A stretch of 64,000 nucleotides of DNA from Massilia oculi. Lineage in GTDB: Bacteria > Pseudomonadota > Gammaproteobacteria > Burkholderiales > Burkholderiaceae_D. Position 1 is the first letter of the stretch. Each line of letters starts with the position of its first letter. Shown in pieces: positions 19,467-28,237 of the stretch. The notes below the pieces were generated by a model that saw only the letters and a program-made list of their open reading frames with translations, was not told where the DNA came from and did no database searches. The stretch lies in the NCBI RefSeq assembly GCF_003143515.1, contig NZ_CP029343.1:62001-126000 (forward strand), read 5' to 3'. A program made the translations under genes and the position numbers.

Positions 19467-19678
19467 CGTCGGCAGAAAAGACACAGCGATTCTTAGCTTT
19501 GGCAGCATTAGCCGACGTTCTTAACCAGGACAATGACCCCCTCATGCTCAAGGCGTCCGTTCGCCTCGGCAGCGGGACGCGCTGTACACTCGCGTTGGCC
19601 CTGGAACTCGCCCATGCCTACGCTAGTAATTGGCCGGGTACAGTTCGCGCTCGACCAACTCGATCATTATATGGATGA
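19460..19678 (+). CDS. Small ORF after integrase, doubtful
   Basis: A TTG-started frame overlaps the integrase stop and reads QRFLALAALADVLNQDNDPL and LALALELAHAY before running antisense into the end of gmhA. The first 55 residues look protein-like and might be the start of a gene whose end was lost at the island border. There is no recognised family. Confidence 0.25.
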   Translation: MVASAEKTQRFLALAALADVLNQDNDPLMLKASVRLGSGTRCTLALALELAHAYASNWPGTVRARPTRSLYG

Positions 19679-20207
19679 TCTTGATGTGTAGCTCTTGAGT
19701 ACGGTCAGCAAAATTACCGCCCGGGCAGCTGATGCAGACGTCTGAGAAGTCCTCCAATGGCGAGCCAGCAGTCCCTGTCAAAGCGATCACGACCATACCA
19801 AGCTTTTGCGCCATCTGGGCCGCGACCAGAATCGAAGGGCTTTTCCCGCTCGTACTGATCGCGAGCAGTACATCGCCCGGACGACCATGGGACTCGATGT
19901 AACGGGCGAACACCTGATCGTATCCATAGTCGTTTGCAACGCAGGTGATATGAGTTGGGTCGCTAATTGCGGTTGCGGCGATCCCGGGCCGATCACGACG
20001 GAAGCGTCCTGTCAGTTCTTCCGCGAAATGCATGGCGTCGCACATTGAACCGCCATTCCCGCAAGAAAAAGCCCTTCCTCCCTTGCCGAACGATGTCACC
20101 AGTACCTGTGCGGCGTCAGCCACGGTTTGCAGCTTGGTTGCGTCGTTCACGAACAAGTCCAGAGCGTGCCGCGCTTCGGTCAGCCCATTCTTGATATGTT
20201 CAATCAT
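19623..20207 (-). CDS. gmhA: SIS-domain phosphoheptose isomerase (GmhA-like)
   Basis: This 194-residue SIS-domain protein matches sedoheptulose-7-phosphate isomerase across its length: FSCGNGGSMCDAMHFAEELTGRF near residue 48, ISTSGKSPSI near 120, and the C-terminal ELHIKIIHIMIELVE with the catalytic Glu/His positions. GmhA makes D-glycero-D-manno-heptose-7-phosphate for the lipopolysaccharide inner core. It is the last gene of the cadA-czc array, 18 bp after czcD, an unusual place for a cell-envelope gene. It may be an island-borne second copy that adjusts the surface under metal stress. The enzyme call is strong; the link to metal resistance is inferred. Confidence 0.88.
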   Translation of the reverse strand: MIEHIKNGLTEARHALDLFVNDATKLQTVADAAQVLVTSFGKGGRAFSCGNGGSMCDAMHFAEELTGRFRRDRPGIAATAISDPTHITCVANDYGYDQVFARYIESHGRPGDVLLAISTSGKSPSILVAAQMAQKLGMVVIALTGTAGSPLEDFSDVCISCPGGNFADRTQELHIKIIHIMIELVERELYPANY

Positions 20208-20225
20208 ATGCTCTTCTCTATAAAA

Positions 20226-21152
20226 TCAGTGACTTGCCGATGGCTCGAAGCCATGGACCTCGGTGGCCTGCTCGCAAGGCGTGCGCTCGACTTGCACTGT
20301 CGAATGGTAGATGTGAAATTCATCTGCGATTTCATGACGGACCGAGATCAGTAACGCTTCGAGATCCACATGCCCCGGATCGCAAACGATGTGCACGCTC
20401 AAGCTCACCTTGCCGCTTGTGATGGCCCACACGTGCAGGTCGTGGACGCTTGCAACGCCTGGCACTGCAAGAATCTTGGTTTTCACATCAGCTAAATCGA
20501 TGCCTTCAGGTACACCTTCGAGCAAGACGTTCAAACTTGCTTTGAGCAGAATCCAAGTGCGCGGCAACACCCACAGTCCGATGGCCACAGCGATCAACGA
20601 ATCGACCCAGGTGGCGCCGGTCCAGCGAATCACAAGCGCACCGACGATCACGCCAATCGATCCGAGCATGTCGCTCCATACTTCCAGATAAGCGCCTTTC
20701 ACGTTCAGGCTAGCATCCTTACCGGCAGAAAGGAGCCGCATACTGATCAAGTTGATCACCAGGCCGAGCACCGCCACGATGAGCATGGCGCCAGAGGCTA
20801 TCTCGGGCGGATCCTGCAGCCGCTTCCAGGCCTCAACAAGAATGTAAATGGCCACCATGAACAACAGAATCGCGTTGAGGGCTGCTGCCAGGATCTCGAA
20901 ACGATAGTACCCAAAGCTACGCTTTGCGTCGGCCTGACGTCGCCCGATGTGAATTGCGGCCAGCGATATCGCGAGTGCGGCGGCATCTGTGAACATATGC
21001 GCCGCATCGGAAATCAAGGCGAGGCTATTCGTCATGATCCCGGCAATGAGCTCAGCGACCAGAAACGACGATGTCAGCCCTAGTGCTATCCACAGAGGAC
21101 GAGCGTTCTGTGTAGGTGAAATGGCGTGCGAATGTGAATGCCCTGAACCCAT
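20226..21152 (-). CDS. czcD: CDF cation efflux protein CzcD
   Basis: This 308-residue cation diffusion facilitator has a short His-rich N-terminus (GSGHSHSHAI) and six transmembrane helices. It carries the metal-site motifs SDAAHMFTDAAAL in TM2 and EVWSDMLGSIGV in TM5, and a C-terminal cytosolic dimer domain with HDLHVW near residue 237. CzcD moves Zn, Co or Cd from cytosol to periplasm by proton exchange, feeding the CzcCBA pump. It lies between a small membrane protein gene and gmhA, all on the minus strand downstream of czcA. Length and motifs are typical. Confidence 0.93.
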   Translation of the reverse strand: MGSGHSHSHAISPTQNARPLWIALGLTSSFLVAELIAGIMTNSLALISDAAHMFTDAAALAISLAAIHIGRRQADAKRSFGYYRFEILAAALNAILLFMVAIYILVEAWKRLQDPPEIASGAMLIVAVLGLVINLISMRLLSAGKDASLNVKGAYLEVWSDMLGSIGVIVGALVIRWTGATWVDSLIAVAIGLWVLPRTWILLKASLNVLLEGVPEGIDLADVKTKILAVPGVASVHDLHVWAITSGKVSLSVHIVCDPGHVDLEALLISVRHEIADEFHIYHSTVQVERTPCEQATEVHGFEPSASH

Positions 21153-21262
21153 GATATCTCCTCAATATCTTACATTTTTAAGTTGGCACTGGACCGACCG
21201 CCGGTCTTTGCATCGCATCGCGCAGCGGCGCGCAATTATTTGCGTACAGGCCAATCCTTACC

Positions 21263-21844
21263 TCAGTAGAAAAGCCGCCTGATGTGAACCACTTGCGGCG
21301 CAAGCACGGCCAAGAGCAGGATCAGCACCAGTGCAATGCCAGTTACGGCATCTACGTTGTCGAACCCTGCTGCAATCAAACCTACCGCCACCAGTGGGGC
21401 GATAAAGGGTAACAAAGCGACCGCTGCCTTGATCACGAACATCGCACCGTGCTGTTCGCACAATAAACAACTGTATAGCGCACGCAATGCGCCGGCCGTG
21501 AACGCGCACATTGCAAGCGGCATCAAATCGCTTGGCAAGAGGTTAGAGGCATGGTTAAGAGCATGTATGGCCCCTCCTGCGATAAACGGACTTGGAATTA
21601 GCAGAACGACGACAACGGCGAATCGCATATTTTCGTCCCGACCTGCCTCCTCTTCTTTGCCAACTGCGCGCTCGCATTTATTGCTATAAAGCATGATGAC
21701 GGCAATTTGGTACAGGGCACTCGCAGCGAGCGAAAAGCTCTCCCAAAATATGGCGCCGTAAGCGGTCCACGCCAGTGACAGGACATTCGTTCCCAGCACA
21801 AGATGCGGCAAAACCACTTCAATCCCACTTGGTGTCAAACGCAT
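21263..21844 (-). CDS. Multi-pass membrane protein in czc operon, possibly degenerate CDF
   Basis: This inner-membrane protein of about 193 residues has roughly five or six hydrophobic segments. I start it at the ATG at 21844 because GGGAGAGG lies just upstream; the frame could open at 21907. The layout of helices and the C-terminal NVDAVTGIALVLILLLAV segment recall half of a CDF transporter, but the Asp/His metal site of TM2 and TM5 and the HDLHVW tail are absent. It sits between czcA and czcD, so it probably serves the same efflux unit. The function is unknown. Confidence 0.6.
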   Translation of the reverse strand: MRLTPSGIEVVLPHLVLGTNVLSLAWTAYGAIFWESFSLAASALYQIAVIMLYSNKCERAVGKEEEAGRDENMRFAVVVVLLIPSPFIAGGAIHALNHASNLLPSDLMPLAMCAFTAGALRALYSCLLCEQHGAMFVIKAAVALLPFIAPLVAVGLIAAGFDNVDAVTGIALVLILLLAVLAPQVVHIRRLFY

Positions 21845-21925
21845 AATCGACCTCTCCCTGATGGGCCGCACGAAGTGCATGGGCGAGCCAAACATGAGTG
21901 CCGGCACATACCGCTGACTCGCCCC

Positions 21926-24900
21926 TCAAGAGGCGGTGTGCTGTTCACACCGCCGGATACACAGCTTCACGCGGGTTTTAGACGGGGGTGACCACGCGCG
22001 TCTCACGCAGGGGCCATCTGGATCCTTACGATGCGCCAGTCGATATAGAAGAGGCAGTACCAACAACGTTAGCGCCGTGGACGACAGGATGCCGCCGATA
22101 ACCACCGTCGCCAGCGGGCGTTGTACCTCGGCGCCGGTGCCAGTGGCAATCGCCATTGGCACAAATCCCAAGGACGCAACTAGCGCCGTCATAAGGACCG
22201 GCCGCAGACGCGTTAGCGCTCCATGGGTGATCGCTTCGTCGAGCGACATGCCGTCTTCTCGCAGCGAGCGGATGAACGAAATCATTACCAGCCCGTTCAG
22301 CACGGCCACCCCAGACAAGGCGATGAAGCCGACCGCAGCGGTAATCGACAGCGGAATGCCTCGTAAAGCCAAGGCCGCGATCCCGCCGGTCAAGGCAAAC
22401 GGGATGCCGGTGAACACCAACAGCCCGTCTTTGACGTTTCGGAACATCATAAATAGCAACATGAACACCAGGAACAACGCCAGCGGCACAACGATCTGCA
22501 AGCGCTGGGTAGCCGACTGAAGCTGTTCGAATGTCCCGCCCCAAGTGGTCCAATAGCCTGCAGGGATCTTCACGCCCTTGGCCAGAGCCTCCTCCGCTTC
22601 CGGCACGAAGCTGCCGATATCGCGGCCGCGTACATTGGCACTGACCACGATACGGCGTTTGCCGTCTTCGCGGCTGATCTGGTTCGGACCCGGTGCTAGA
22701 TCGAGCGTTGCCAGTTCACCTAAGGGAATGAAGGCGGGAACGTCTTCATTGCCTCCAGCGCTTGTGCCTGAGGGTGGTGGCACTGCGATCGGCAGGCGAC
22801 GAAGTGCATCCAAGTCTGCGCGTTGCACCTCTGGTAGCCGTACCACGATGGCGAAGCGGCGATCGCCTTCGAACATGGTGCCGGCCTCGCGTCCACCTGT
22901 GGCCGCAGAGATCGTGGCCTGCACATCAGTGATGTTCAGCCCGTAGCGCGCTGCCTTGTCCCGGTCAATATTGACTGTCAGCATCGGCAAACCGGTAGTC
23001 TGCTCTACCTTAACTTCAGCTGCGCCCGGCACGCGTTGTAGCACCGCGGCGATCTGAGCACCGGTCGATGCCAGCACTTCCATGTCGTCGCCATACAGCT
23101 TGACTGCGACGTCGCTACGCACGCCGGAGATTAGCTCGTTGAAACGCAGTTGAATAGGCTGCGAGAACTCATAGGCATTGCCGGTGTATTTTTCCGCCTC
23201 CTCTTGGATGGCTTCCACAAGTTCGGCGTGGCTGCGTTTCGGTTTCGGCCAGTCGGCCTCCGGCTTGAGCATGATGTAGCCGTCCGAGATGTTTTGCGGC
23301 ATCGGATCGGATGCAATCTCGGCGGTACCGGTGCGGGCAAATATCCGTTCGATCTCGGGGAACTTCGCTTTGAGGCCGACCTCCAGCTTCTTCTGCATAT
23401 CGACTGATTGGGTGAGGCTGGTCGCGGGAATGCGTAGCGCCTGGATCGCAATGTCGCCCTCATTCAAGTTGGGAATAAATTCGCTCCCGAGTCGTGTCGC
23501 CAGCAGTCCAGACAGGACCACGGTGACAATCGATGCCGTCAGCACGATCGGTCCGTTACGCAGGACAGCGCGCAATGCAGGCGCATAGGCATTACGCGCC
23601 ATTGTCATTAAGCGGTTCTCCTTTTCGGCCACGCGCTTGCCGATGAACAGGGCAACGGCCGCGGGCACGAACGTGATCGACAGAATCATCGCGCCAAGCA
23701 AAGCTATGACGACAGCGAACGCCATCGGGTGGAACATTTTGCCCTCGACCCCGCTCAAAGCGAAAATCGGCAGGTACACAACCATAATGATCAACTGCCC
23801 GAACAGCAGTGGCCGGCGCGCTTCCTTTGCGGCCGCAAACACTTCACGGAAGCGCTCTTCCAAGGTTAGGTCACGTTTGGTCTGTTCTTGCGCGTGCGCC
23901 AGGCGCCGCACGCAGTTCTCCACGATCACGACCGCGCCATCGATGATGATGCCGAAGTCGAGAGCACCCAAGCTCATCAAGTTGGCACTGACCTTGTAGG
24001 TCACCATGCCGGTGAAGGTGAATAGCATCGACAGTGGAATGACCATCGCGGTAATAATCGCTGCGCGGATATTGCCCAGGAATAGGAACAAGATCACGAT
24101 CACCAGGATCGCACCTTCGAGCAAATTCTTACGTACCGTGGAAATCGCCTTGTCGACCAGCACCGTACGGTCATACACGGGGACGGCCTTGACGCCAGCA
24201 GGCAAAGTCTTGTTGATCTCGACCATCTTCTCTGCAACGAGCTGCGAGACCTGCCGGCTGTTTTCGCCGATGAGCATGAATACGGTACCGAGCACAACTT
24301 CGGCACCGTTGTCGGTCGCGGCGCCCGTGCGCAGTTCGCGGCCGACGGCGACGTCCGCGACATCACGAATCCGAACCGCGACGCCATCGGTATTTTTCAG
24401 GATGGTGTTTTGGATGTCTTCGATGGTTCGCACCTGCCCCGGCGCGCGGATGAGAAGCTGTTCGCCCGAGCGCTCGATGTAGCCTGCCCCGGTGTTATCG
24501 TTATTGCGCTCAACCGCAGTGACGACGTCGGCCAGGGTCAGACCATAGGAACTGAGCCGGTTCGGATCCGGCGTGATGTGGTATTCCTTAGCGAAGCCAC
24601 CGATCGAATTGATTTCGGTCACGCCCGGGACCTGACGCAACTGCGGCTTGATGATCCAGTCCTGCACTTCGCGCAAGTCAGTTGGCGTATAGGCTGTCCC
24701 GTCAGGCTTCTTTGCGCCTGCTTCTGTTTCGACCGTCCAGAGGTAGATCTCGCCCAAGCCAGTGGAAATTGGCCCCATCATGGGCGTTGCGCCCTCCGGC
24801 AGCCCTTCACGGGCTTCCTGCAGTCGCTGGTTGACCAGCTGGCGCGCGAAGTAGATGTCAGTACCATCCTGGAAAACGACTGTGACCTGCGACAGCCCGT

Positions 24901-25162
24901 AACGCGATAATGAGCGAGTCTGCTGCAGTCCAGGCAGGCCCGCCATCACGGTCTCGACCGGATAGGTAATGCGCTGCTCGACCTCGAGCGGCGAATAGCC
25001 TGGTGCCGAGGTGTTGATCTGAACCTGCACGTTAGTAATATCTGGCACAGCGTCGATCGGCAGACGCTGATAGTTGTAGACGCCAATTGCCGCCATGGCC
25101 AGGACTAGACCCATGATCAGCCATCGGCTGTCGATGGCGAAACGAATGATGCGTTCGAACAT
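21926..25162 (-). CDS. czcA: Zn/Co/Cd RND pump CzcA (copy 1)
   Basis: This 1078-residue HME-RND transporter has the TM4 motif DFGIIIDGAVVIVEN near residues 402-416, diagnostic of divalent-cation (HME1, CzcA-type) pumps. The N-terminus FERIIRFAIDSRWLIMG and the periplasmic ITNVQVQINTSAPGYS segment are typical of the family. The last 25 residues, after HRKDPDGPC, are Arg/Cys-rich and atypical, possibly through a changed stop. It takes Zn, Co or Cd from periplasm or membrane and expels them through CzcB and CzcC by proton antiport. It starts 12 bp after the czcB stop. Confidence 0.95.
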   Translation of the reverse strand: MFERIIRFAIDSRWLIMGLVLAMAAIGVYNYQRLPIDAVPDITNVQVQINTSAPGYSPLEVEQRITYPVETVMAGLPGLQQTRSLSRYGLSQVTVVFQDGTDIYFARQLVNQRLQEAREGLPEGATPMMGPISTGLGEIYLWTVETEAGAKKPDGTAYTPTDLREVQDWIIKPQLRQVPGVTEINSIGGFAKEYHITPDPNRLSSYGLTLADVVTAVERNNDNTGAGYIERSGEQLLIRAPGQVRTIEDIQNTILKNTDGVAVRIRDVADVAVGRELRTGAATDNGAEVVLGTVFMLIGENSRQVSQLVAEKMVEINKTLPAGVKAVPVYDRTVLVDKAISTVRKNLLEGAILVIVILFLFLGNIRAAIITAMVIPLSMLFTFTGMVTYKVSANLMSLGALDFGIIIDGAVVIVENCVRRLAHAQEQTKRDLTLEERFREVFAAAKEARRPLLFGQLIIMVVYLPIFALSGVEGKMFHPMAFAVVIALLGAMILSITFVPAAVALFIGKRVAEKENRLMTMARNAYAPALRAVLRNGPIVLTASIVTVVLSGLLATRLGSEFIPNLNEGDIAIQALRIPATSLTQSVDMQKKLEVGLKAKFPEIERIFARTGTAEIASDPMPQNISDGYIMLKPEADWPKPKRSHAELVEAIQEEAEKYTGNAYEFSQPIQLRFNELISGVRSDVAVKLYGDDMEVLASTGAQIAAVLQRVPGAAEVKVEQTTGLPMLTVNIDRDKAARYGLNITDVQATISAATGGREAGTMFEGDRRFAIVVRLPEVQRADLDALRRLPIAVPPPSGTSAGGNEDVPAFIPLGELATLDLAPGPNQISREDGKRRIVVSANVRGRDIGSFVPEAEEALAKGVKIPAGYWTTWGGTFEQLQSATQRLQIVVPLALFLVFMLLFMMFRNVKDGLLVFTGIPFALTGGIAALALRGIPLSITAAVGFIALSGVAVLNGLVMISFIRSLREDGMSLDEAITHGALTRLRPVLMTALVASLGFVPMAIATGTGAEVQRPLATVVIGGILSSTALTLLVLPLLYRLAHRKDPDGPCVRRAWSPPSKTRVKLCIRRCEQHTAS

Positions 25163-25174
25163 GGAAATCCCCTA

Positions 25175-26425
25175 TTAGTGGTCGTGCTCGGCGCTGCCCT
25201 TGCCAAGTTCGGCCTTGAGCACGAAGCTGCCGCGATTAACGTAGCGCGTTCCTGCTGCCAGGCCCTTCAGGATTTCCACCCCTTTGCCGTCACTAATGCC
25301 GGCCACGATCGGCTGCGTGCGAAAGCCCCCTTCCGTCACTACAAACACTACTGGCTTGTCTTCCACCGTCTGGATAGCATCGGCCGGAATCGCCACAGCA
25401 GCCTGTTTAGTCCCTTGCACCAGTGCGACGTCCACGAACAGGCCAGGGCGCCACGCGCCGCCTGGGTTGTCGATCACGACGCGCGCTGTGGCGGCGCGGG
25501 ACTGTGCCCCGACTAGTGAGCCGACATAACTTACCTTCCCAACGGCTTTCATATCAGAGCCGGTGGCACTGACAACCGCCGTTGCGCCGCTGCGCACGCT
25601 TGCCAAGTCTTTCGGTGTGACTGCGACATCGACCCAGACGCGCGAGAGGTCGGTTAGTACGAAAACATTGGTGTTTTCCTGCACCGCTTCGCCCCGCGTG
25701 ATGTGCTTTTCAACGACGACAGCGTCGAACGGCGCACGCAACTCGTACCGGTTCAATGCGCCGCCTCCGGAGCCCACTTCAAGAGCTGCCAATTTCGAGC
25801 GCGCTGCCTGCAAGGTAAGCTCGGCCTCGCGAAGTGCCTGTTCGGCCTGCTGAAAGTCCTGCTGGGCAGAGATACGGTCCTCCCACAGTTTCTTTTCCCG
25901 CTCATAGATGGTTTTGGCCAGGCCGAGCCTTACCTGTGCCGCGCTCGCGGCGCTACGCAGGTCAGCCAGCTCCGGGCTTGAAATGACGGCTAGCACCTGG
26001 CCCTTCTTGACCGTTTGCCCCAGCTGCGCCGGCACTGATTCGGCGACGCCGCCCAGGCGCGGCACTACGTGAGCTGTCAGATCGTCGTTGACACGGACTT
26101 CGCCAGGCAGTTTGACAATGTTCTCGATCGTGGCCGCACCGGCAACGGCGGTCGTAATTCCGGCCTTTTCTGCCTGCATGACCGGCAGCTTGACCACTCC
26201 TTCGTCCTTGTGCTCATCCTCGGCGCGTTCGTCGCCTGCTCCACCGGCTTCTTTTGCGCCCTCCTTCTGACCGCTCTCGGCATGGCCATGGGCATCTTCG
26301 CCGGCGCTACCTTCAGCGCTTCCCTTGTTCCAGAACAGGATGGCCAGGGCCAGCACGACACCGACGGCCACGATTGCGGCAATGATTGGCAGATTTTTCT
26401 TACGATGATTTTGCAGGGGCGTCAT
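25175..26425 (-). CDS. czcB: Membrane-fusion adaptor CzcB (copy 1)
   Basis: This 416-residue adaptor has an N-terminal membrane anchor (residues 11-30) and a His/Glu/Asp-rich stretch (residues 35-75, e.g. EDAHGHAESG, DEHKDEG) suited to binding zinc. Then come the lipoyl, alpha-hairpin and beta-barrel segments of an HlyD/CzcB protein, and a short tail ending SAEHDH. It links CzcA to CzcC in the periplasm. It overlaps the czcC stop by 4 bp. No CusF or heavy-metal-binding domain is present, unlike the CusB protein of this window. Confidence 0.93.
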   Translation of the reverse strand: MTPLQNHRKKNLPIIAAIVAVGVVLALAILFWNKGSAEGSAGEDAHGHAESGQKEGAKEAGGAGDERAEDEHKDEGVVKLPVMQAEKAGITTAVAGAATIENIVKLPGEVRVNDDLTAHVVPRLGGVAESVPAQLGQTVKKGQVLAVISSPELADLRSAASAAQVRLGLAKTIYEREKKLWEDRISAQQDFQQAEQALREAELTLQAARSKLAALEVGSGGGALNRYELRAPFDAVVVEKHITRGEAVQENTNVFVLTDLSRVWVDVAVTPKDLASVRSGATAVVSATGSDMKAVGKVSYVGSLVGAQSRAATARVVIDNPGGAWRPGLFVDVALVQGTKQAAVAIPADAIQTVEDKPVVFVVTEGGFRTQPIVAGISDGKGVEILKGLAAGTRYVNRGSFVLKAELGKGSAEHDH

Positions 26426-27726
26426 TGCAGGTGTTCCTTGAAGATGGTGGTGCTCTCGGCATTAGTAGCCGGTGCGATTCGTTCGATATCAGTTGCTGCT
26501 CGATACCGATCGGACAGAGCGCGCAGATACAAGCTGCGTGCCTGAATTAATGCGCGCTGGGTGTCAAGAACGTCGAGAAACCCGAATTTTCCGAGTTCAA
26601 AACCAGTCACGGCAGCGTCATAGGCTTGCTGCGCCGCTGGCAGCATCTCGGACTTGAGGCTGTCGATCTGAAGCTGAGCGACCTCTGCACGCTGGTGAGC
26701 GTCCGCGATTTCCTCATACACCCGAAGCTGCTCGGCGCCTAATTCGTCGCGAGCCTGGTCGGCTCGTCTAAGTGCTGAGAGCATGTTCCCCTGGTTGCGA
26801 TTGAAAAGTGGCAGCGGTACGGAGATACCAAAGACGGCTTCGCTCCCGCTGCGTTCACGATCCCGCTGGCTACCCACGGTCACCGTCACATCTGGTACCC
26901 GCGCCGAACGTTCCATGCCGACCAAAGCATCCTGCCGTTTGACTTGCGCTTCGGCCTGACGCAGTTGCGGCGACATGGTTAGCCGCTGCTCGAGCTCGTT
27001 CATCGTCGGTACGGCAGCGAACTCGACGGCTGGCATCTGGAGTGGCTGGGCAATCGCTCGCGAGCTGCCCATCAGTATCGCTAACTTGCGTTTGGCTGAC
27101 TTCAGGTCGGCTGTTGCTTGGGTGAGGTCAAGACGCACGGCCGACTCTGCAACACTCGCACGGGTTTGTTCGACTGGCGATATCTTGCCGGCAGCGACGC
27201 GCCGACTCGCGGCATTCGTCGCCCGGCTTGCGACCTCAATGGCCGCCTCGGTCAGACCGACCCGCTCTTGCGCTGTCAAGGCCTCCAAATAGGCCGCCAT
27301 AACGTCGGCACGCAACATCGCTCGTCGCACGTTCACTGCTTGGACGGCGAGTAGACGCTCTTGTTCGGCGACCGCGATGCGGGCGCTTCGTTTGCCGCCG
27401 AGCTCGATGAGCTGGGTAATCTGGGCGGTCTCGACCCTGGACCGACGGTCGGTTCCTTCGGTGGATAGAGCCAGCTCAGGATTGGGTATGACGCCTGCCT
27501 GAAGCCTCCCACCCTCGGCAATGCCGATCGCCTGTGATGCGGCTCGTAAGCCTGGGTTGCCTGCGTACGCAGCCTGCAACGCCTGCTGCAGGGTCAGCGG
27601 CAGTAGCGACGTATTCCCGGCGAGCGGCGGACTGTTTGGATCGCGCAAAATTTCCGTTTGCGCGTAAAGGGACGTCGACTGTGAAAACAGCAACAGCGCG
27701 CCCATGATCAACGATCTGGATTGCAT
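26422..27726 (-). CDS. czcC: Outer-membrane efflux channel CzcC (copy 1)
   Basis: This 434-residue TolC-family protein has a signal peptide (about residues 1-22, ending SLYAQTE). It shows two OEP repeats, each starting with LTLQQALQAAYAGNP-like or helical heptad segments. As the outer-membrane duct of CzcCBA it opens the path out of the cell. It is the first of three tightly coupled genes (4-bp overlap with czcB) and lies 123 bp after czcI. It is complete. Confidence 0.92.
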   Translation of the reverse strand: MQSRSLIMGALLLFSQSTSLYAQTEILRDPNSPPLAGNTSLLPLTLQQALQAAYAGNPGLRAASQAIGIAEGGRLQAGVIPNPELALSTEGTDRRSRVETAQITQLIELGGKRSARIAVAEQERLLAVQAVNVRRAMLRADVMAAYLEALTAQERVGLTEAAIEVASRATNAASRRVAAGKISPVEQTRASVAESAVRLDLTQATADLKSAKRKLAILMGSSRAIAQPLQMPAVEFAAVPTMNELEQRLTMSPQLRQAEAQVKRQDALVGMERSARVPDVTVTVGSQRDRERSGSEAVFGISVPLPLFNRNQGNMLSALRRADQARDELGAEQLRVYEEIADAHQRAEVAQLQIDSLKSEMLPAAQQAYDAAVTGFELGKFGFLDVLDTQRALIQARSLYLRALSDRYRAATDIERIAPATNAESTTIFKEHLQ

Positions 27727-27849
27727 AGATAACTCCGAAGTTAACGAATCGAAAGCTATCCGGCGACAGCGAGCACACCGGCCGAGTGCGTTGGCACACG
27801 GTCGGAAGGCTCGGGGATTACCTGGTAAAAGAAGGTATAGCCGCCGGAA

Positions 27850-28212
27850 TTACACGGCGGCGGGCCACTGGGGGCGTTCGGGAGGGACTTGAGTGACTGA
27901 AACGTAACTGACGTTTGGACCAACCGGCGCGAAGTGCGCCATCGTCAGGTAGGGGGCGTTTTGAACGGCTGCGGGAGCGAGCACTGCGTGCGCGCACGAA
28001 GAACAATGCGAGTGCTGCGCGATCTTCTTCGTCGACGCAGGCTTACCGTCATCGGCGGCCGCCACCTGATCGTGAGCGCCGGTCTTATGCTGATGATGTC
28101 CAAGGTGCTGTGCGGCTCGTCCAGTCTCATGCATGCAATAGGCGCTGATCGCACTCCAGGTAAACTGGAATGCGAGCATCATCAGCATGCAAGTGAGAAA
28201 ACGGCGCATCAT
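27850..28212 (-). CDS. czcI: CzcI-family small exported protein
   Basis: From the double ATG at 28209-28212 this protein of about 120 residues reads MMRRFLTCMLMMLAFQFTWS, the CzcI-type leader, then AYCMHETG and a His-rich stretch (HLGHHQHKTGAH), an HSHCSSCAHA motif and the ending PPERPQWPAAV. CzcI precedes czcC in the Cupriavidus czc operon and is thought to modulate its regulation from the periplasm. A longer frame up to 28284 exists, but its extra residues lie in the cadA tail, so I reject that start. It lies 25 bp after the cadA stop. Confidence 0.82.
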   Translation of the reverse strand: MMRRFLTCMLMMLAFQFTWSAISAYCMHETGRAAQHLGHHQHKTGAHDQVAAADDGKPASTKKIAQHSHCSSCAHAVLAPAAVQNAPYLTMAHFAPVGPNVSYVSVTQVPPERPQWPAAV

Positions 28213-28237
28213 GGTCGCGAGTATAGCATCGGTGCGG

